A DNA stretch of 64,000 nucleotides from Membranipora membranacea (GCA_914767715.1 OU612067.1:11594001-11658000), one strand, 5' to 3'; shown: positions 24,133-36,067, counted from the first letter of the stretch. The notes: generated by a model not told the origin, from the sequence alone. Program-made: numbers and translations.

Positions 24133-24760
24133 CCTCAAAATGGAAAGAAAATCTAGAAAAGAGGTCAATGCCTTGTATTGCTTCAAAAGAAGATCTCTAA
24201 AGAGGTCGATGCCTTGTATGGCTTCAAAAGAAGATCTCAAAAGAGGTCAATGCCTTGTATGGCTTCAAAACAAGATCTTGAAAAGAGGTCAATGCCTTGT
24301 ATGGCTTCAAAAGAAGATCTCGAAAAGATATCAATGCCTTGTATGGCTTCAAAAGAAGATCTCGTAAAGAGGTCAATGCCTTGTATGGCATCAAAAGAAG
24401 ATCTCGAAAAGAGGTCAATGCCTTGTATGGCTTCATAAGAAGATCTCAAAAAGAGGTCAATGCCTTGTATGGCTTCAAAAGAAGATCTCGAAAAGAGGTC
24501 AATGCCTTGTATGGCCTCAAAAGAAGATCTCGAAAAGAGGTCAATGATTTAACCCAAAGCGGTTGTCTTTGTGTGGCATTCTTGAATTGGCATAACCCAA
24601 CTAAGAGGGTTGCCACTTGCCTTGCTTATTTGTAATGTGGTATATTTTCGCGAATGTTTATTTATACTATGAGTCATTGGTGTGCTTTGGTGATACTTTA
24701 ACCAATAAACATATCTTCATTATAAACTTCACAAACAGGATTGATGAATGAAAAAAATCA
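24133..24760 (+). repeat. Ngaro split repeat B2
   Basis: Second copy of B1, longer because its minisatellite has expanded. It ends GATGAATGAAAAAAATCA, probably the 3' end of the element. Confidence 0.75.
24150..24545. repeat. 42-bp minisatellite, about 9-10 copies
   Basis: Unit centred on GAGGTCAATGCCTTGTATGG followed by CTTCAAAAGAAGATCTCG. The 42-bp length keeps several frames open on both strands, which produces spurious ORFs. B1 has only about 2.5 units, so copy number changed after the B repeats formed. Confidence 0.9.
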
Positions 24761-25559
24761 GACCATACTAAATCGTTAACGTGATCTACTAAATGACAAC
24801 CATCACCTATTTTGAGTCCTGTTCCCCAAGGACCTTGCTACGATGAACAGCGTACCTGTGCAGTCGGTGGTAATGTGCCTACAGTATTCTCCTCACAATG
24901 TCACAGGTCAAGATAGTATTTTATGTTTCGAGAAGCTGTGCAACAAGTTGACCTAATTTAATTACGGGCGTATTACCTAATTGTGACCTGACTGACGGTA
25001 ATGTGTCTTCAAAATCAGTCATAGAAGACCTTTGTAGGTACGCTAGAATTTCTCAATGTTTCGGGGCGACCCATCCATAACTCGAATGGCCACTGTTATT
25101 TGACCATCAGACGTCTTGCATGCGAAACTCACCCCATCAGGCTTTGCACTCTCATTGTTCTCTAAAATAGCATCTTACTAACACTGCAGTTGGCAGGTAT
25201 ACAATTTTAATTACCATCATTGGCCAAGTCTGCAGCGACCGCTCAGGTTGACTAAAAACATCAGACAGGAGAGTTTTTGAGCTAAAGTTTTTTGTATACA
25301 TGCCATTTTGAAGTAACTTTACCTTTTCAAGCTGGGAAATAACTTCAAATAATATTCCGTAAAATTTAGGTGTTCATTGAATGGCTGGGTGGGGTGTTGA
25401 CCTTAATAATGACATTATTGAGGAAACACTCAACAATTCATTGCGCTTAACCCTAGAAATAATTTCATAACAAAGAGGAGAGAGCAAGTCTGAATTTTCC
25501 CGACAGGTATAATTGCATGTCTTGTGAGCAACAGACAAGTTGTTTTGAGAGGTTAAGGG

Positions 25560-26010
25560 GTAGGATAGCCATATCGATTGGGGTTTGAGGTGTGAATATT
25601 GGAGTTTGGCAGCCTGGGATTTGGGAAACAAATTTAGGGTTTTGTGGTCGGCTTTGGTGGTTTGAATGTCAGGTTTAGGACCAAAATTTAGGGCTTGCAG
25701 CTCACAGTTTGGGGTTTTTCGCAGCTATTAATTTGAAGTTCAAATTTATTTTCATGGGCTGGGGTGTCAAAAAATGGGGTTTGGAAGACAATCTTTGTGG
25801 TTAAGGGGTCATTTTTTGGGTTCTTTGGGTTTTTGGGATTTCTTTGGGTTCGGAGGTCTACATTTGCAGCTTGAAGTTTTGGGTTTGCAGCACACTGTTT
25901 AAGGTTTGGAGCTTGAGGCTTTGGATTTTCAGCTTGAAGATAGGGGTTCGGGGTTTGCAGCTTACATTTTATGGTACTTGGGTTAAACATGGGGTTCAGA
26001 GGACAACAGT
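25560..26010. repeat. Degenerate G/T-rich tract on the plus strand
   Basis: Irregular runs of TTTGGGGTTTG-type motifs with units such as GGGTTTGCAGCTT and TTGAGG over ~450 bp. It could be a worn minisatellite. It is not a regular telomeric hexamer array. ORFs here have biased composition and are not counted as genes. Confidence 0.6.
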
Positions 26011-26094
26011 TTGGGTATACTGCAGGGGCGTATATTCAAAAAAATTTCACTCACTGACTTTTCAGAGATGAGCATAATAATCGGGCGCAGCACG

Positions 26095-26160
26095 ATCCAC
26101 ACGCCTTAGGCGTGGCGGGGAGGGTGTGGGAGGGGCGCTTAAGCGCCCTCCCACCACGGA
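26095..26160. repeat. GC-rich hairpin island A
   Basis: Contains the hairpins CACGCC-TTA-GGCGTG and GGGAGGGGCGCTT/AAGCGCCCTCCC close together, next to TCGGGCGCAGCACGA. It is sharply more GC-rich than its surroundings and resembles island B at 30655-30780, read in the other direction. Confidence 0.5.
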
Positions 26161-26310
26161 AATTTTTGCATTTTGGTAGCAAAAAAGTGCAAGCAGAGAG
26201 GTATTTCAATAGCTCACTGAGCTGTTGGCTACTTTCAGAAAACAACTCAATAGCAGTAGAAGATTACGGTAAAAATGCTCCAGTTATAAAGCACCCATTT
26301 GAAAAAATAC

Positions 26311-26392
26311 TGCCCTTGATGGGATTCGAACCCGCAACAATCTTATTATCAGTGATTATAAAGCGGACGCTCTACACACTGAGCTATTCAAC
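26311..26392 (-). repeat. tRNA-like block (SINE-type pol III promoter)
   Basis: On the minus strand a box A-like TAGCTCAGTGTGTAGAGC is followed 54 bp later by GGTTCGAATCC, a good box B. The spacing is about 10 bp longer than in an ordinary tRNA, and no clean acceptor or anticodon stem forms. It therefore looks tRNA-derived and not like a working tRNA. A weaker relative lies inside the MITE at 10230-10300. Confidence 0.5.
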
Positions 26393-26399
26393 CACTCAC

Positions 26400-28570
26400 G
26401 GATATCCGTGGGCCGTGAGTGCTGATATACGGCACTGGTATACCGAGATCACATGTTGGTCAACTCACCCATCACTCCTTTTTAACACCGATCCTCTTTG
26501 TCCCAATATTATGATCATATTATCCTAGTTCTTACAATATAAGTCATAACACCCAAATTCCCCATCCAACCTTTTCAGTGCCAATAACCTCTCTATGTTC
26601 CATCAACTAACCAGCCATACCATTGGAGGAAGGTTTATCTTTGAAATTGTGATTTTTGTGCAAATTGTCTGCAAGTGCAACTATTAGATCCATCACCTCT
26701 ATTTATTTCCCAATTTATTTACATGTACATGCCTTGTCATCTTAAAAGGCTTGCTTCAGAAACTTTAGATTCTTCAGCTAGACCACTTAAACTGGTGGTA
26801 TGCTTCTGCTCTTTTATCTTTGTGACTATGGGGTGAAAGAGTCATCGTTGATATTTCAGTGCTCTCATCTATAAGACCATTGCATTCTTCACACATTTCT
26901 GGTCTCATTTACATCAGCAGCCGACTTGTATGTGTTAAATGTCCCAAAATGATTTTGCCAAAAATTGTTTAAACTTTAAAGTGTTTAGGAAAGCAAAAAC
27001 CAACCCCTATTCATATAGATCCTTTGTCATAGCAATGAACAAAGAAAGTAATTTTTTTCGCAGACGGACATTATTGAATGATGTAATCTATTTCAAAGTG
27101 TGAAAACCAAGAGTCTGGAAGATAGAAGTTAAAATTCAAGACGTTTAAACTTCTAGCTGAGGCCCAGTTTAGACTGACAAACTGACAATTAAATGAATAC
27201 ATACAGCATTCATCCATTGTCTTACGCTATTGTCTATACAATTCAATGATAATAATATTATAGCCAATGAACTGGTATTGTTATCTCACAACACGCTTTA
27301 ACAATGAATATTTAAGTTGAGCTGAGTTCTATAATGAGTGTTTTGCAAAAACTCATAAGTATAGAAGAATCCTTGATAATGATGACTTAACATGATGCAC
27401 ATATTAGTCACCATTTTACCAAGTTTATTCGCTTTCCTGGGCCAGCGTGTCCCTGTGTTTAATCAACAAATAATTGAAGGTAACAAATTTGCTGAAACAT
27501 CTAGTTAAAACTGTCCTTGACACAAGGTTATAATACTAAGGCTTTGCCCAAATTTATCACTTATCTTACAAATTCAAATTCTTAGCTTTGAACCTTATAA
27601 AATGATAGTGCCAAGCTTTACGCAACATGGAAAATTCCCTCCTCAGTTTAATTAAAAGTATTGTCTGAAATTAAAAAAAATCACCTCCTGATTAATCTTT
27701 GAACTTAACTTTTGAGATTTGTATCTCTGGTTGATGAATGATACTCCTATAAATTGTTTTTTTCACCAATATAAACCATATGTGCCAAAAAAAATATTTG
27801 AAAATTATTTTTTTCTCAAAATGATCAACAAAAATCGACTTTTACAACAAAGTAATGGAACACAAACCTATTTCTAATGGTCGATTTATTTCAAATTTGT
27901 TTTGGGCATTTGAAAAAGTATGCTTCAAACGGACTGTTTTTTGCATCAATGTTAATTGTACACAGACCAAATTTGTTTATCTACTTTTTAAAAAATATGC
28001 CTGCAGAACCCTTACGACTGCGCAATACATCAGCGACCATAGCCTTTGATATATGCTCTTTGTCAAAACAAAGCCCCTTATACAACAAGCTTTAAATTCA
28101 ATCAAGATATTAAGCACAATAATCCTTAGACAAAAATGCAACAAGTACAATTTATAATCTGCTACAATCAGCCTAATACTGACAATAGCAAAGATTAGAA
28201 ACTTTTAATACTACATCTTACAAAATATTCTGATCATTAAATAAATGATCAATGGTGCTGATTTAATTTTAATATTTTTGCAGAGAATCTGGCAAAATCA
28301 AATGTGAAAATAAGTCACACAATTGGTCTTGGTTGGTTTCCCATCTTATTTCAATGGTTAATATCATAATAGTATCATATCAGAGATGACAGTCGATGAT
28401 GTGACACCTAGGGTTAGGCCGGAACAAAGATAGTGCGATACAATAAACTCAGATCTCTAGATGGTTCAGGTGACCATTAGGGTTTCCTACATAGCTGTGA
28501 ATGGAAGCTTTTAATATGGAACTGAGTGTACTGTACCATCCAAATTACAGTTTTGAGACTATATTTATGA
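26400..28570. other. Intergenic DNA, nothing recognised
   Basis: AT-rich sequence without receptor exons, RNA genes or clear repeats. Short ORFs at 27855-28095 are in overlapping frames and lack motifs. Confidence 0.5.
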
Positions 28571-28578
28571 ACACTCAC

Positions 28579-29457
28579 TGAGTCTGCCTTTTATGAAAAT
28601 TATCTCCTCTTCATATGATAAATTATTTTCATTGTTGTAAACTCTGACATAAAGTGAAATTGTCTCATATCCATCTGTAAAAAACTCATATGTATTATCT
28701 TGTAAGTTGTTCCCTCCTTTTATGCCATATCCACGCACTTGGTATGGGTTGTTTGCTCTGATTCTTGCACATCTGATGTTTTACTGGATTCTAGAAAACA
28801 ATATGACATATTTGTTACCTCTTTCTATCTGGTTATATCAATTGCCCGTTAGTGTCTGAATAAAACCGGAAAACTGCCAACAACAAATTGTAGGAGTATC
28901 TTACAATATCAATAGAAATTGAAGCCATGAGCTGCTAATTATAATATAATAATTAATACCTACACTCCATGTGATGGCATATTCCCATCTTTCTCTTCCA
29001 CCGTTATTGACCTGAGTTGGATTCTCAGCTGAAAGGGATACTGGGGATGGGCAGACACTTCCTTGAAAAATCAAAAGAAAATTTTTGCATTTTCAATTTC
29101 TTTTTGATATGTGTGTTTTGACATCTTGCACAAAAAGAGGGTGTACCTTTCTTACTTTTCCATTGATATAAAAGTAAATACAGATTTTAGATTCACTTTT
29201 AGCTATGTACCTAGATCAGATATTTTAATCATCATTTATACTGTGTTAAGTGTTCAAGTATTGCACCCCTTCTTTCTAAGCACATTAAAACCAGTTTTAG
29301 CTGAACACCAGGTCAATCCTTCAGCTGTGTTCACTGGTGACTTATCGACTCTCACGGAACAGGTATAGATACTACTACCAGTCAAACCAGTTACTGTAGC
29401 TGATACTTGGGAGTCTGAACTCTGCTTATAACTCCAACTTCCATCGCCACATCGGTA
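28579..29457 (-). pseudogene. Receptor gene fragment (three FN3 exons)
   Basis: Three exon relics match gene 3 exons 2-4: 29301-29457 (157 nt, two codons short of the 163 class), 28964-29061 (98 nt) and 28579-28790 (212 nt against 214-217). Readable parts are YRCGDGSWSYKQSSDSQV and RERWEYAITWS. The donor after the first exon reads CT where GT is expected, and the third exon needs a frameshift to be read. No other exons of this copy were found, so it is a dead fragment of the family lying downstream of gene 3. Confidence 0.75.
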
Positions 29458-30654
29458 CTATAAGAAATGAATGAAACCACTTATTCATTTACACAATCAA
29501 AGTCACTACTACAAATAACAGTATGGCCTAAAAAAGGTCCTGCAGTGAGTTCGGTATCAGGACTACAGTATATTTTCTTGTTGCCACAAAGTCAGATGAA
29601 TTACCAACAGATATATGTGACCCTCACTTTTTGAAGAGTTTCCGCTATCTATTAGACTAAAGTACAAGAAAAGCATCTCCAAAATTTATACAGAACTTAC
29701 AAAGCTCTTCTGCATTTTAATCCTTATCCACCAAAGTATGATGTAAAAATAACATGCAAAACTACGTTTGCTACATTTTCAGGAAATTTGTAGGTATTAG
29801 CCAAATTCTAGAGGTTAAAGTAGATGAAGAGAAAGCCAGCATCTGCAGGTGCATTTTATAACAGGCCATGCAATTAACCCAACTAAGGCGGTCCTTTTTG
29901 CAAAACTCTTCAATTTTTTTTTCTTCATTTATCATAATAATCCTGAACAAAGCGATTAGTGGCTATCTATTGCTTGTCACACCATTATCAAGCCCTCAAT
30001 ATTTCAGAAAAAAAATTTAAGATGATACAGTTTATTTTTGTCGTTTTTAAAGACTTACAAGATTCTTTCACCTCATCAACTTAAGTAGCATACAACCCTA
30101 GCACCACTAGATATAAATCCACTTGCAATTTGCCTTCACAGATAGGCAATGTACTCAACAATCAAAATCTTAGGTATAAGCTCTTTTTCTGCACCACAGG
30201 GCGGTCAGCAGCCCCTTAATCCCAATGGCTGCAAAATACTGAGTTAAATCGAGAAGCTATGTTTTGTTTATAATAGCATAGAAAAGCGTTTTTGTTGATG
30301 AAAATATTTCAACACATGATGCTCCAATTGTTAACAATTATTTCCTAAAATAAAGTTTCAAGGCACCAACTTTCACTTGTTACTTCAAGAACATGGGCAA
30401 CCCCTACATTAGGTCAACAGTTTCAGAAGGGATTTACACAAAAATTTGATAATGTCATGTGACTGACTTTATTTCCTTGGCTTTTGTAATACAAATCATG
30501 TAGCCTAAAATCTAGGAATTAACACAAAAAAAGCAAGGTGATAATAAAATGATGATTTCAAGCTGAATGGTGTATAAACTTGGAAAAATATGCTCAGTTA
30601 TTGTAACCGTCCCAAGCATACCTGTCAAGTAGCTGTGATTAAAAATAGGGAGTT

Positions 30655-30780
30655 AAGGCGTCGTGACACTTCCAGGACGCGAAGCGTCCTGGCCGAGGCA
30701 CAAAGTGCCGAGACAAACACCTGGGAGGTTTTGGGGGCGGTGTGAGCCCCCCCCAACAGGGGTCGGGGCAGCGCCCGAAG
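30655..30780. repeat. GC-rich hairpin island B
   Basis: A row of short hairpins (CCAGGACGC-GAA-GCGTCCTGG, GGCACAAAGTGCC) and a GGGGGCGGTGTGAGCCCCCC arm, ending CAGCGCCCGAAGCATATGAGC. It shares the CGGGCGC(A/T)GC core and the hairpin style with island A, suggesting a small dispersed element family. Confidence 0.5.
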
Positions 30781-31009
30781 CATATGAGCAATTTGAGCAC
30801 CCCAGATTTTTGTTCTAGGTCATATTTCAGTGAAGACAGCATCTACAGCTTTCTAGGAGGAAGGTCAAACAGATGTGTTATTTTCAAATTCTGCATGATT
30901 ATGTGTACATTGTATTCAGTTGAAGCTCACATTGTCTATACTATAACATATAAACACAGAAACAGAAAAACTACACTTGATTTCCAAATTGAATTGATTG
31001 AGGTTTAGA

Positions 31010-31310
31010 AGATTTAAAACACTTCTATCAAATTCATTACTCTTTACTAGGATGTTTTTGATTGTAAGCTTAGCTGTTCTTTTCAATTGAGACTCCAACT
31101 CTGAGTGGCCTTTAGTGGCTTGGTGTTTAGTCACATCATTTACTTCACCATGGCTACAGCTCAGATCTATCTTGCAAATGGTACATGTAAATTTGTATCT
31201 CCCTTCCCTGACTGCTTGACAAAAGTATATTTTGTTTCCCACTCTTTTTGATAATGGGTAGAACACTTTTCAGCTTGCTGATAGGGTCTCTTTCTTTTTG
31301 GTGAAGACAT
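31010..31310 (-). pseudogene. Transposase N-terminus with BED-like zinc finger (decayed)
   Basis: ATG at 31310 opens MSSPKRKRPYQQAEKC...YQKEWETKYTFV. Near 31200 the frame shifts, and CTICKIDLSCSHGEVNDVTKH...H follows with C-x2-C...H-x(n)-H spacing. This arrangement is typical of zinc-finger N-termini of hAT-type transposases and their domesticated relatives. No catalytic part was found. Confidence 0.6.
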
Positions 31311-32203
31311 GTTCAACATTTTATTTTCTACAAGACCTGTCAGTCACATGCATGTGTAGAATATTTTGTCGCCAACAAGTGCCTAATTTTTCCTTGGGAT
31401 TTCCATGTTTCATAGACTGTCAGATAGTGTTGAATTGAGGTCATCTCACATTGGTTCTTTATTGTTCTCCTATCAGTTGTTTGCTAATTACATCAGTCTA
31501 TTCACTTCACGACTTTTGTAACTGCAGGGCAGCGTATGTTTGTTGTGATAATTGTTTGTGGGTGTTATAGGGGTGTGTGGAACCCGGTTTCTGGGTTGAG
31601 TTACGGTTTGATGTCTTATATTATAAAGATACATGTTGTAAAACTGAAATAAGAGAAAAACCATTTCATAAGTTCAGTTCTGATAAGTGGCATGAATACC
31701 AATGACAATGATAATGACATCAAATCATTGACAACAAAAAATCTGACATCAATAATATCAGTAATACAGTGATCCAGAAGGCTCTCGTCAACTCCTATGA
31801 CTCAATAAAACACAGGTAAAATTAGAGAGATGATCATTAATATATAACCAAATCCATACCGACAGGCAATGCAGTAGTGCAAACAATTGACCCCACACCA
31901 AGGCATGCAAACCAATTATTACCACCATGCGACCAACCAAGTCAGTGCTACAAACACACAGCAACTACACCACCCCAAAGGCAACGTACCCAAGCCGCAA
32001 GCACAGCCGCAGGCACAACTTTTGTACCCACTTTATGACCAGGATGTAACCTGATGAAACTAACTTGTTTCTATAGCACCTGTGTAAACACAAACTGGTT
32101 TTTTCCGGTATGTTGAGGCTGATATAGGGAGGTTATAGGGAGATAGGGAGTGAGAGTGATTAGGGTCTTGAAATAGGGAGGGTCCCGACCAAATCGGGAT
32201 GGT

Positions 32204-32227
32204 TTGGTATGGTATGGTATGGTATGG
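32204..32227. repeat. (GGTAT)n microsatellite
   Basis: Nearly five perfect copies of the pentanucleotide after TGGTTT. Confidence 0.9.
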
Positions 32228-32621
32228 TCCCAAGAAAGGGGTAAGGAAATATAATAACTACAAAATCTTTGAAATTGTGAAAATTCATGAAGACTGTAGT
32301 GCTATCTAAATTCTTTGATTATATTTAACCACAAAAAGTCTGATATGATAATGATAACAGTTTCATATTGACACACACTAATTATGTTTAAAAAAAAGAT
32401 TGTTCAACCAAGATGTATAAATGAATTGATGAATGTAACAGAGATTGTATGTAAGCATGCTTTCTTGGTATGGGACAAGCAGCACTGAGCGCAAATGAGG
32501 CCCCAAACAGAAGCTTTTCAGGACAGCCTTACACAACATTCTAATCACATGCCATGCTTCAGAAAATGAACGTTATTTGTTTAATATATCAGAGGATTAT
32601 ATCAGAATTTGAGGATCTTCA

Positions 32622-33013
32622 TTAGTATTTGGGTTGGGCCTCTGCATAAAGATGATCATCATCAGTTGCATCTGGACCAGTTGGGAGTTGGAGAGCCTCA
32701 TACTGATTCTCTTTCTCTAGACCAGTTGGTTTGAAGCTTTCATACAACTTCTCATTTCTTTGGTCCCCTTTGATATCTGCAACCTCAGCATACTCTGAGT
32801 TTGAGATAGCGCTGAATCTCAATTCTATATCCTCATAAGCAGGCGGGTAGGATCTATCATCCTGACCTCTCACGGCCGTTTCGTTTGACACGTTCCCATT
32901 GGTGGTCTCAGGGATAGACTGCGAAGGTATTGATATTTTCCTCAGATATATCATGGTCGTTAGTATCCCAACAATCACCAATATTGGGATGAACACTCCA
33001 AATAGGACTGGAA
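32622..33013 (-). CDS. Gene 3 last exon: transmembrane span and tyrosine-rich tail
   Basis: 392 nt, the same length as the gene 2 last exon. It encodes a hydrophobic span (VPVLFGVFIPILVIVGIL...), a YLRK stop-transfer, then YPPAYEDIEL (PPxY), SEYAEV (fits the ITIM pattern S-x-Y-x-x-V), KLYESF, NQYEAL and HLYAEAQ, with the stop at 32622-32624. Open frame despite the damage upstream. Confidence 0.8.
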
Positions 33014-33307
33014 CTGCCAAAAAATCAACAGCCAATCAAATACACTAAAATTATAATAAAGGGTCCCTGAAATGTGAGTAATCATAGAGAAACTTAGAAA
33101 CCTATTTCATAGTCTTTCATGCGTGAATTTTAATAATGGCTCAATGCATTTGATGATGTACCTGAATGATTTCCACTTCGTTTGTGGTAGGTGTAATATA
33201 ACAAGACTTTCTTCCGACCAAACTACTGGTAATATTACCTCACAAAATATATGTGCACCCAATTTATTGGGAAAGGTGACATAATAAACTGCTTTGTTAA
33301 GACTAAC

Positions 33308-33502
33308 CTAGATTTCGCTCTTTGCAAACAAGAGTATTATCAGGCCAGTTCAGTCCTGAGGGTGTTTCACTACAGATAGATACCCCGTTTCCAGAAACAA
33401 TATTATCAGTATCACATTGGAAGAATGCCTGAGCACCAAGTTTGTAGTCTTCTGATGTGCCAATAAGGTGAGCGTTTGCAATTTCAGGTGGTGGTTTACA
33501 CA
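33308..33502 (-). CDS. Gene 3 sushi/CCP exon
   Basis: 195 nt in a single exon starting VCKPPPEIANAHLIG. It has the four cysteines and NWPDNTLVCKE end of a sushi/CCP module. Phase 1 at both ends, equal in length to gene 2's 43461-43655. Confidence 0.8.
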
Positions 33503-33951
33503 CTGCAAATAGGAGGAAGATTTCAACAGCAAATGGTAAAGCATTTATGGCAATAAATATGATGATATAATCCAGATATTTGATAATACAATACATGATA
33601 TGACACAGCATGACATACAAATATAATAATTCAATTTCAATATGTTTTAATGTCAAGAATTAAAATACAATAGAGTGTCTCATCTTTAATCATAATTGAG
33701 AATAGTAATATGTATAATATTTTTTGAATTGGTACACTGTACATGCGGCTGCATTCAATGAAAATTAGATTGATATTAATTTTACTAGTTAGCACACCTT
33801 CCGCATTTTTCTTATTCCAACCAGCAAACAATTCTTGCAAAACATTTGCTTGTTATTTATGTTCCTAAGTTCTTATGAATTACCAATTGCGACCTCATTT
33901 TGGGCAATACAATGTACAGTATATCAAGTTCCTTTCTGACAAAATGCTTAC

Positions 33952-34645
33952 TTTGACATTTTGTATATTGTGAGACTGTTGCAGTGTCACTGTTCTTATT
34001 GTTGTTGGTGTTATGAGCTCTGATATCACATGTAACCATCTGATAAGCTGAGTAACCACATCTTCTTTTGTCAGAGGGGATATTCTGCCAGTTAGTCATG
34101 GAAGTGCATTTATACTGGAACAAAAAATTCACAAGTCACAGAACAACTTAAAGCATCAATGTCACAAAAGAGTCTTTGAATGAAATTTCTAAAATATAAT
34201 GAATCTGATCTGCATATTTTCTCGTTTAACTCTAAGTCTACAGTCACTAGGACTATCAGGTTTGGATTGCTTTTACTAAATTTGACATGGTTTATAATGT
34301 TCTATGTTTACTTTATCAGATTACATGATCGCCATGAAATCAACTGTATATAAAGGAAGAAATTTCTTCGACTACCAATATTTCTTTCGCTCCAACTCTT
34401 ACGCTGTGTGGTATTATATCACCAAGTGTCATGTGATAGTCAAAACATCTAGTTTCAACACAATAAGTCAGCAGTTTTGTTCCAGCCGGTCCCTTATAGC
34501 AGGTAAAAATTTATAAAACCAACCAGTACCTGATAGATGATCTGTGAGGTTGGTGAGTTCGGATATCGAACTTCTGTGTATGGCACCTGAACACAAGTGT
34601 TAACTGGAGCAGTAAGAGCAACATCCCTCGGTCTAATCTGTGGAG
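33952..34645 (-). CDS. Gene 3 FN3 domain 5 (A-type pair)
   Basis: Exons 34530-34645 (116 nt) and 33952-34114 (163 nt) with APQIRPRDVAL, YKCTSMTNW and CGYSAYQMVTCDIRAHN. Open frames and good splice sites. Confidence 0.75.
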
Positions 34646-35009
34646 CTGAAATTTAATTAAAAGCTATTATTTGATAATTATGTCTCTCATGGCCACATCT
34701 GACCGGATTTGCAAAATAGCAACAACATTCGATATGCATTGCAATTTTCTCGAAGATAAGCATACATTTTGATTTTCTTTCTTTCTAACTCATGTTGTGC
34801 CGGCTTACATGTTGGCTTTTGGAAAACGTTACTCATGGCTTGCAAGAGAAAATGTCAACATTATTCGAATACTGCATCGTGGAAACCAGTTGCCTTAAAC
34901 TTATGTCTTGAATCAACACTCTAATCACAGCTTACTTCAAATTAAAACTCTGGCCTTAGTCATTGTATACATGTTAGCATTATGAACCATCACAAATTTC
35001 GACACTTAC

Positions 35010-35524
35010 CTATATTGCTGCTAGTTGTAAAGGCTATCACCTTTTCAGATGAACCTAAACCAGCATTGTTAAAAACTTTAATGTGCAGCATGATCTCCTC
35101 ATTTCCGTCTGTGTATAACTTGTGTCTGTTTATCTGTAGATTGGTTCATACTGTAAGGCCATATCCACATATTTGGTATGGGTTACTTCTTTGGATTCTA
35201 TCACAATTGATATCTACTGGATTCTGGAAGCCAAGGATTGTCTGAATAAGGCAGCTGCAAGGGCATTATGGTGTATGATGCTACATAACCAAAATAAGCA
35301 AGTTTACATTGAACTAAAAGTTCTTTATTCACCATGGTATCATTCTAGAACTGAAGTCCAAAGAATTATTCATACTTGAACATATTATTTAGCCTGTTTT
35401 TCCAGCTTCAATTTAATAATTTCTCACCTGCCAAGTGGTTGTGTATTTCTAGCGAAGCCTTCATTGTTAATCTCTGGTGACACTGATCTACTAGGCTCAA
35501 AATTTATAGTAACTTCACCAGGAT
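35010..35524 (-). pseudogene. Gene 3 FN3 domain 4 (B-type pair, broken)
   Basis: Exon 35428-35524 is one base short, and its end reads out of frame where paralogues have R-x-Y-x-x-x-W. Exon 35010-35223 keeps the 214-nt length but has TGA at 35146-35148 before KLYTDGNEEIMLHIKVFN. Confidence 0.75.
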
Positions 35525-36067
35525 CTGTTCACAAGTGCAAAAAGAATCATCAATTCATCAATGTTGCAGTCGGGTTACCCACAGCTGACCTGACATCTCC
35601 TATCTGATTGGTTTACTGCTCATTGATAAGTACTGTATATAATATGTTCAATATCCATGTCTAATAGCAAATAATTAAATCTGATTTCAATGAAATCAAA
35701 AAAAGTCTCATCGAAAATGACACATCATTTGAATCAATGATCTTGTAAAACAAAATTCATTGGTGAAGAAGGCTAGTTTTTCATTACTTCTTTGCCTACT
35801 TTGACCAGATAGTTTTTCAGCCACCATCTTGATGATAGTTACATGATTGAGAACTGTGCTTGATAGACTATATGGTTTAAGAGTACCAACAACCAGTATT
35901 TTTTTGGGTTTCATGTATGACATCTCCTCTTGAATACATTAAAACTGTAAATATATGGGAAGACCGTTCGGCATGATACACCATATTAATATTATATATA
36001 TTTAAAATATTCATGACTATTGACAAAATGAATTGACTTGACGGTAGGTGATCACTTGAGTTCTTAC

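Larger units (their letters stand above)
16881..24760 (+). mobile_element. Ngaro/DIRS-like tyrosine-recombinase retroelement, decayed
   Basis: About 7.9 kb. It shows the split direct repeats diagnostic of Ngaro-type elements: A1 (16881-17117) at the 5' end, then B1 (23377-23710), A2 (23711-23946) and B2 (24133-24760) at the 3' end. Between them, in order, are an SGNH hydrolase ORF, a gag-like ORF with a cysteine-rich end, RT plus RNase H, and the N-terminus of a tyrosine recombinase. Frameshifts, stops and loss of the recombinase catalytic region make it non-autonomous. No LTR, integrase or aspartic protease is seen, which argues against Ty3 or Copia. Confidence 0.85.

Noticed and set aside
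24140-24635. CRISPR-like regular repeats
   Set aside because: The 42-bp units are head to tail with no spacers, and the setting is a eukaryotic retroelement.
24140-24635. ORFs of 70-112 codons in the 42-bp minisatellite
   Set aside because: Repeat length is a multiple of three, so several frames on both strands are open by default.
25688-25990. Minus-strand ORF rich in NPKNPK-type sequence
   Set aside because: Encoded by the degenerate G/T-rich tract; composition reflects the repeat.
26311-26392. Functional tRNA gene
   Set aside because: Box A and box B are good, but spacing is too long and no proper acceptor or anticodon stem forms; it is scored as a tRNA-derived repeat.
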